DNA from: Omphiscola glabra
Taxonomy: Eukaryota; Mollusca; Gastropoda; Lymnaeidae
DNA: 64,000 bases
Assembly (NCBI GenBank): GCA_964017045.1
Contig: OZ024794.1
Location: forward strand, 52,543,608-52,607,607
Direction of reading: 5' to 3'
Shown: positions 56,701 through 64,000 of the stretch, piece by piece
Numbering within the stretch: the stretch's first letter is position 1
How the letters are laid out: every line of letters starts with the position of its first letter
Translations under genes and position numbers: made by a program
The notes under the pieces: generated by a model
Told to the model about the DNA's origin: nothing
What the model saw: the letters and a program-made list of their open reading frames with translations, nothing else
The model's database searches: none

Positions 56701-59700
56701 ATAAGTGGAATAAAGTGTATGTATCTACTATATTGATAGAATTTGGCTCTCAATTCTAGGAAAATACAGTGTCAGTGTATCCAAGCAAATATACGCTATT
56801 TGGGGTCCATAAAATATCCACTCACATTGTAGTAGGATGCATTTTAGCAGGCAGTGTCCCACAATAAATTAAGAGATAATTCCTACTTAAACTTACTTTA
56901 TTCTTTTCTGACCAATTTTAATTGTCTATCTTTAACTAAGGGAAGATGTAATGATACACACAAAAATAAAACAATCTGAGATGTTTGGCTTCACTTTTGA
57001 CTTAATTTATAGGGGCATAACTTAAATTTAAATAGAGACAAGAAAATAGCATGTATTTGAGAGAAATAAATAAGAAATAAATACAATTTATTATATAATA
57101 TAAAATTTTGGAATAGAAAAGTGGTAGTGATAGTATTAGTATATATAACATTCAACAGGATTAAAATCTATTTATTTACAAATGCAAAACTATAAATAAA
57201 GATGTAACTATGAAGTGTGACTCAAGCTGCTATTTTCAAAATGCATCAACATAAAATCTATTTTTAAAAATATATGATATAATATAATGTAAAGAAATTT
57301 GTTTTGACATTGACCAAATATAGTTGAAATATAAAGGAGAAATTATAACACTGTGGCGTTTTAATACGAAAGACACCAGATGTACAAAGTATATTTCTAA
57401 AATATTACCATTTAAATAAACAAGAAAGGCACTTACAATCAATTTAAAATCCATAGAAAAAATTTGCTGTTTAAAACTTGCTAAACCATCAAAATAAAAA
57501 CTGATATAAATTATAATCGTATCAGTTTTTTATTATGAAAAATATGTGTGGTTTTTTTTTTAATAAAGGATTTGCTACATTAACATTAAATTTGACAGTA
57601 AAGTTTTGTTTTTTTATAATACCAGTAACCAAAAAGTTTCAATTTCAAAATAAAATGTGGTTAACATGGACAGAAAATATACCATGTGATTTAATATTCA
57701 GGTCAACTGAAAAATATAAATTATTTGTCGTTTTATTTTTCAAGTACTAAAGGCACTTAAAGTACTTGAAAGCATTGGTCAGTGAATATATATTTAATTT
57801 GACGAATGATTTTATTGGAGTATTTAAATATGGTGCACTATGAATATTAAAACAAAAAGTTTAATTATAATCAATAGTTTTCAATTTCGTGATTTTAAAA
57901 AAATTAGTAATGAAATCCCCTACAGCATAATATTTAATTTCAACAAATACAGTAAAAACTTGGGAAATTTGGAATAAAGTAAGACAAGGAATAAAATTAA
58001 CTAAATTTTTAAAAATCGTGACTACTCCGAGACAAATAATATAACACATTATTTATAATGCTTTAGAATATTTTCCATATTAATTCAGATTTAGGCAGCT
58101 TGTCATTTTGCATAACATTACACCATTATGCAATTGCAATGCAGATGAAATGTATTGACCGGTAAGTAGGCAAAAAAATAGCAGGATACCTGCATGAGAG
58201 AGGAGACAAGCACTTAGCTCCCTTGAATTTATCATTGCATGTAAGTTTCTGAATTATTAAACGCATTTGATCAATATATATGAATAAAATAATTTCTTAG
58301 AAAAAATTATATGGTTTACCTGTAGGTTGGCATCTATGATAACTTACCTATGGCTGCATTATGCCAACATTCTTGATTACATGTGGATAAAGAGTAGACT
58401 AAACTACAGTATGGTAATTAAAGAAAATGTTTCGTTTTTTGGGGGAAAAAATCTATACATTTTTATAAAAATATACATTAAATTATCTTAACATTGATTG
58501 TTTCAAATTATCATTGAGAGATCTTTGTCAAATATCAAAAACATATATTTTTAGAAATAATTTACACTGTTATTACTAGCAACATTACACATTTTTTTAA
58601 TCAGAGATAAATATTTAATATAATTGGAAATTCTGAGCAAATTTTGAGATGAGTGTTCATAAAATCCTACCAAGGATGACATCTCAGTAAAAAAAAAGGC
58701 TAAGGAAGAATTTTTTCAGTTTTCAAAACAGAAAAGAATTAGACAAAGGCCATATATGAATGCCAGACGAGGCGTCAAAGATTCTGTTTACTGGATAATG
58801 CTGCATAACTTAAAGTATGGTTCTGAAGAGGAATAATTCTAATACTGGTAGGTAGATAGATATGGGACAAATCAAAATTAGTTTGCTTTTTAAAATTATT
58901 TATAGGCACAAAGATAGTGCCTTCTTGCCAGCCAAGTGTATAATTTTTCTAAAATTTCAGGTGCAATCTTTATTGTAGAAATACACTACGGTAAATATAT
59001 TTAAAACATCAACGGGGGAAAAAAATAAAATATCCAAGTTACATAATCATTTTGTAAGTTATGAAAATACATTAATAATTTAAATTAAAAATAACGCTTA
59101 ACTGTAAGGAAAAAAGTGATTGATAAATGAATAAAATGAATAGAATTCAGCACTTATACAGACCAAATTAAAAACCCAATTTTTCACTTTTAAAATAAGA
59201 ATAATAATGAACATTAAATTAAATGTTTATAATGTAAATTGTGTTGGCACTGAGACATGTGAATGGGCATTTTACAAAATCAAAGTGCATAATAATTCTC
59301 AAATTCCCAAAAGTACTTCAATATAATGATAAAGGTTTCAATGTAACATATCATAGTCAGTAAAAAAAAATTCTTTTTTTCTTTTAAATGTAAATATAAT
59401 GGGGTAAGGAATTGCTAAAATACAGTAAAATCTTCTTTTAATTTAACCTTGCCAAAAAAGAATTAAATTTTTAGGAGAAAAAAAACAACCCATGATTTTA
59501 AATACAATATAAAGCATACAAGGAAACAAAACACTTGCTATACTTGGTTCTCCTACCCCAAAACAATTTTAAAGTTATTTTTTTTCTCCCTGTTTGATTT
59601 TTTGTTAAAATCAAGTTTTATATCCCTTGCATATTAATTGCTATAATTTATAATGCATTTCAAACTTAATATTCTAATACTAGTTTAAAAAATGATAAGA

Positions 59701-59802
59701 ACAGTGTCAGTGGTGTCCTTACAAATTCAACTGTAAATACTTTTGTAATCAGCTCCAATAAAACTATGTACTTCATCTTCCATTTCAGGAGTCTAGGCCT
59801 CC
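53711..59802. other. Gene-free AT-rich stretch, probable DOK 3' UTR and intergenic
   Basis: No exon-like or element-like sequence recognised over 6 kb. The part just below 59,803 is presumably the 3' UTR of the DOK-like gene on the minus strand. AATAAA-type signals on that strand are frequent, so no end can be chosen. A 25-bp G run lies at 54,532-54,556. Confidence 0.55.
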
Positions 59803-62800
59803 CTAGTTGTAGCCCACTGATTCATACGGGCTCGCAGCCGAAGTATCTTCATAAGGGTTGTCAACACCAGTTTTATTTGAAGGTGCTGGCGGAGTGGAGG
59901 CAGAAGCTATGCCATAAACATTTTCATGACTCTCCTGTTTGGATTTCCCACGTTGAAAATGGTCATACACGTTGTTGTTGGATTCATCCTGCCCATCCCT
60001 CTCCCATACAGGAGGAATGATTGGCGGAGCCTGCTCATACTTTTCTGTGTGCTTAACATCTCTGCCTCTTATTCCAGGATTTTCTCCTTTAGCAGCTTGA
60101 GAATAAACTGGATCATCACTGTTTTTCTGAGCTTTACCCTCTATTTTCTTTTTACGAATTTCATTAATATCTTGATACTGTTCAGAGTGACCATTTTCCT
60201 TGACAGGTTTTTGGACAGTTTTACTTTTCTGTTTCCCTTTTCCTTTTTTGTCCTCATCCTTCTTTGGCTTAACTTTCTCACTGCTTGAAGCTCCTTTCTG
60301 TACAGTGGAATATTCACAGTCCGGTTCTTCAGTTTTCTTATTGGCGGTTGCTGCGTTTTTGGGTTTGGGTTTTGGCTTTGTGGGAGGTTTTGTTGGTTGA
60401 CTCTCAAAATTTGCATAAGGGTCAGCTGCTGCTGCTGATGTGGAGGGGGCATCAATGTCGATTCTGATACCGTCAGGATTTGCACTTTTCATCGCATCTA
60501 TTTGATCCTTGTATTCTACTCGTAGCCTATTAGCCTCAATCAGTAACAGGTCAGTTATTTTGTCCCCAAGTCCTGTGTATCACTTGTCCGTGCCTTTGCA
60601 CCAGCTATTAAATAGTAATAATTTCTGGCATAGCCATATTTCTTTATCTCAAAGAGAGACCAGCTGACAACAATTTCATCAGTATCCACATTGTAAATGT
60701 CAATATTTTCAGCTCTAAGAACAAGCTTGTACAAGCCTTTAAGTCCAATGCGCTTGCAATCTTCACTGTCCTCTGCAATCACCATAAATACACGATCTGA
60801 AGCTGAAAATAATCAAATAACTTTGTTACTTTCAATTGGGTTATGAGAAGCAGTGCATCAAGAATCCAGTGCGTCAAAAGTCCAGTGTGTCAAGAGTCCA
60901 GTGCGTCAAGAGTCCAGTGTGTCAAGAGTCCAGTGCGTCAAGAGTCCAGTGTGTCAAGAGTCCAGTGCGTCAAGAGTCCAGTGCGTCAAGAGTCCAGTGC
61001 GTCAAGAGTCCAGTGCGTCAAAAGTCCAGTGTGTCAAGAGTCCAGTGTGTCAAGTCCAGTGTGTCAAGAGTCCAGTGCGTCAAGAGTCCAGTATGTCAAG
61101 AGTCCAGTGTGTCAAGAGTCCAGTGCGTCAAGAGTCCAGTGCGTCAAGAGTCCAGTGCGTCAAGAGTCCAGTGCGTCAAGAGTCCAGTGCGTCAAGAGTC
61201 CAGTGCGTCAAGAGTCCAGTGTGTCAAGAGTCCAGTGTGTCAAGAGTCCAGTGTGTCAAGAGTCCAGTGTGTCAAGAGTCCAGTGTGTCAAGAGTCCAGT
61301 GTGTCAAGAGTCCAGTGTGTCAAGAGTCCAATGTGTCAAGAGTCCAGTGCGTCAAGAGTCCAGTGTGTCAAGAGTCCAGTGTGTCAAGAGTCCAGTGTGT
61401 CAGGAGTCCAGTGTGTCAAGAGTCCAGTGTGTCAAGAGTCCAGTGTGTCAAGAGTCAACTTTTTTTTTTTTGAGTTATGAGTCAGAGTGATATTTAGTGA
61501 TCTGTATTGTGATTGGACAATAAATGACAATAAACATGTCAGGTGAACTTGAGGGACAGTGAAAATCAGAACTTTCGGAAAACATTAAGTGAATTGGAAG
61601 AATGAAGCCAGCATTCTGCTGAATGTTAGGAGAACATGGCAGTTAACAAGAGAAATTTTTAATTTTAATCCCCAGAAGTTCAAGGAAGACGTCCTGGAGT
61701 TCTTTAAAGTTAACATGTGGATTCACTTTTGAGTACTGGTGTACATTGATTTCATGACATCATCAAGTAATAGATGCTTATTAGTATCAGGACCATTGGG
61801 AGCAAGTCTCAGATCCTTAACAGTTATTGAGAGTATAAAAATCAATTAACAATGTACGGTACCCAAAAAGAGGACTGGTTTTAGCTCCATCCTTGGCGTG
61901 GGCATTTTATTTAATCATACCACCTTGGGCCAGCCATGCTTGATTGTGACAACAATGCTAATAGCAGCCGTAATAAGGTCAGCAACCAGTTTTCTTTAAT
62001 AGAATAGATTAAATGTACAATGTCTCTGCTAATCAGGCTAAATACATCTAAATTTCAACCTGTCTATTGCAGGATTTTCGGTCCATAATCTTTGACTTTC
62101 CATTGTCACTAAAAAAAAAAAGTACTGGTAAGCTTGCTTATCTGAGTGTTGGGCAAAGACTGGTATGGAGATAATTACTGAAATCACATCAGCTTGACTG
62201 GAAATTTGAACCATGGATTATATGAGGGCTTGATCTATACCATACCACCATGGGTCAACCCGATCAATAAAAACAAACAAAAATTAAAAACAGAGAAGAA
62301 CATGAATGAATGGGTTTACTCACCACTCTGGTCATCTTGGCTGGTTTGATAAATTGTATTCAAAGTCATATCCTCTCCATTGCTTGCAACAGCATTGACA
62401 TCAACATGGCCTACATTGTTCATACCAACAACATGTTTCGTGTCGTACAGTTCACGACACACAATGCATAGGTGACTGATCCATTTTTGAAGGTCCTCCT
62501 TTGATGAGGCCCAAAAAACCTGTGGCCGACTTAACTTGCTCACAAAGGAGAATGAGTGATCCCTTAGGACAGAGGGTTTCCACTTGGCTGCATAAATGTA
62601 AATTACTTTCATACACTTTGCATTTGTTTCTTTGGCAGCCCTTTCATTTTCAAATACTTCGATCCTGGGATTGTGTGTTCTAGTGCCAGTATAAAGTACA
62701 CACCACACATCAGTGTAGGTTCTGCTCTATAAGAAATATATGATATTTTTTCTTTAAATATTATATTAATTTTGTCTTAAAATTCTGTACTAAACCTAAC

Positions 62801-63889
62801 AATTTTTAAAAAAATTTTGTTGAAAATAAAAACTTGAAAACTGATATTGGCATTGATATGAATACCACTGCACAAGAATGAGTACTGCATAATTTTTAGA
62901 ACAAACAAAAAATGTTTTTTTTAAAGAGAACAGAAAAAAAATATTTATACTCTCATCTATTAAAATCACACTATTGTCAAAATTGATTTTTAGTGGGAAG
63001 ACCTTTCCTGTCACTAAAATTTTAATAAATTATTGAACCAAATTGAATAAATCAATTTCTTTTAAATTTCAAACTTGAAATAAGTTGAAATATGAAATTA
63101 TTTAACAACAGATATACCAAAATATAATTGATAGACTATAGTGTGCTGCCAGAATAAGCTGTGTCCAGATGTGTACCAAAGTTCAGTTTTCTATTCTAGG
63201 CTTCTAAAGTGGAGCCTAAAGAAATTTTGCCTCAAAGATGTTTGGGACAGATAAATAAACAAAGAATCTATTCTCATGTCAAGTGACACATAATTATGCT
63301 TTTTATAAAAAAAAAAGTTTATTCACTGAGGACATTGCATTTTATACATTTCTCTCTTGCTATAATTAAGTAGGGAGGCCTGCTGGGAATGATAATCATA
63401 CTTTACTTTTCAACAGGAAATCTGGATTTTACTTCCTGCCATGCTGGATATATGCCTACACATATTACCCAGATAAGGCTCACAAATATGATTCTAAAAT
63501 GGTAGGTTTTTGAAAGGATTAAGTTCCTTGTTTGACAAGAACATTAGATAGTGCCTTAAGTGACTACTAAAAAAGTATTACAGACAGCTGATATGTCTTA
63601 GAATATAAAACTGAACAACACACAGAGTGAATCTTTAAGAAGTTCTGCTTTTAAATTATATTTTTCCTAACAATAAAAATCGTCTAACTCAAAATTATTT
63701 ACATTATTGAAAGTAGCCAAATTGTTAATTTCATTTAAATTTTAAATCTATAAATTGTTAAATTTCAATCTACACAAAGTCAAAAATACTTTAATGTAAT
63801 AAAATACATTTAAAAAAAAGCTACATCAAGTAACTTACCGTAAAGAAAAAAGGAACTTTTAGTGTCAGTTTCCCTGCAAGTGCCTCCAT
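59803..63889 (-). CDS. DOK: DOK-family docking protein (PH + IRS-type PTB + Tyr-rich tail), apparent frameshift
   Basis: Membrane-proximal adaptor for tyrosine-kinase signalling. Exons in coding order: 63,839-63,889 (MEALAGKLTLKVPFFFT), 62,324-62,726, 59,803-60,802. Splice sites are GT-AG with phases 0 and 1. The PH domain (about 5-125) includes DVWCVLYTG and FWASSKEDLQKWISHL. The IRS-type PTB domain starts near residue 155 (VFMVIAEDSEDCKRIGLKGL, then VVSWSLFEIKKYG). The tail is lysine/proline-rich with many tyrosines suited to SH2 docking (CEYSTVQ, PVYSQA, EKYEQAPP, NVYDHF, NVYGIA, NPYEDT, SPYESVGYN). The PTB frame stops at 60,555-60,557, and the tail frame opens just before, at about 60,575. 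Exon lengths total 1,454 nt, one short of a multiple of three. One missing base, or a roughly 29-nt deletion in the PTB sheet, would explain this. A sequencing error or a truncated allele are both possible. Confidence 0.85.
60852..61457. repeat. 16-bp minisatellite, about 38 copies
   Basis: Unit GTGTCAAGAGTCCAGT, with a frequent GCGTCAAGAGTCCAGT variant, in the DOK intron 49 bp upstream (in transcript terms) of the PTB exon. Since 16 is not a multiple of three and the unit lacks stops, three overlapping frames of more than 200 codons arise on the plus strand (QESSVSRVQCVKSPV). They are artefacts. G and T variants occur in blocks. Confidence 0.97.
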
Positions 63890-63910
63890 CTTTCAGATAG
63901 ATTTATACAT

Positions 63911-63952
63911 AGTGAGATTGTTGTCTCACTATAGTGAGATTGTTGTCTCACT
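63911..63952 (-). other. Duplicated 20-nt hairpin upstream of the DOK start
   Basis: Two copies of AGTGAGATTGTTGTCTCACT separated by 2 bp. Each has perfect 7-bp arms (AGTGAGA/TCTCACT) and a 6-nt loop. They begin 22 bp upstream of the proposed ATG, so they lie in the 5' UTR if transcription starts further upstream. Confidence 0.7.
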
Positions 63953-64000
63953 ACTGGTACAGGAATACCAATTCAAATAACAACCAACTTCCTTTGTCTA

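Noticed and set aside
60836..61490. Three overlapping frames of more than 200 codons with SVSRVQCVKSP-type repeats
   Set aside because: A stop-free 16-bp tandem repeat opens all three frames at once. No start context, splice sites or homology.

Overview
The window is eukaryotic, AT-rich and intron-rich. It is most likely from a gastropod mollusc, probably a pulmonate-type snail. The basis is an HR96/NR1J-type nuclear receptor, a DOK-type adaptor, a Neuralized-like RING protein, GT-AG introns with consistent phases, CR1/L2-like and RTE-like LINE ends, and a very heavy load of hAT transposons and minisatellites. The species assignment is inference; the gene families are read from the sequence.

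Layout: 1-10.9 kb is gene-free and holds hAT relics, a MITE and minisatellites. 10,964-16,887 (+) is an HR96-like nuclear receptor in five coding exons, with a proposed 11-codon first exon. 16.9-27.6 kb is gene-free (3' UTR or intergenic) and holds a tRNA-like relic, a SPIN-like hAT MITE and an RTE-type LINE end. 27,602-35,660 (-) is a nine-exon RING E3 ligase-like gene of 465 codons, assembled with every phase matching. 35.7-38.3 kb is intergenic, with a second SPIN-like MITE beside a hAT relic. 38,287-49,644 (+) is a coiled-coil gene of at least six short exons whose introns are packed with transposons: three hAT elements, a LINE, a SINE and MITEs. 51,288-51,360 (-) is a tRNA-Thr(TGT) gene. 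52-59.8 kb is gene-free. 59,803-63,889 (-) is a DOK-family PH-PTB docking protein with an apparent frameshift in the PTB domain and a 16-bp minisatellite in the intron next to the PTB exon.

The four protein genes do not look like a functional cluster. They are a ligand-type transcription factor, a ubiquitin ligase, a coiled-coil protein of unknown role and a receptor-tyrosine-kinase adaptor. The most striking content is the mobile DNA. At least nine hAT-type insertions can be delimited to the base by 8-bp target-site duplications. These include a decayed DUF4371-type element and a MITE derived from it in the same window, an internal inversion inside that element, and two copies of a MITE that looks like SPIN, a family known for horizontal transfer among animals.
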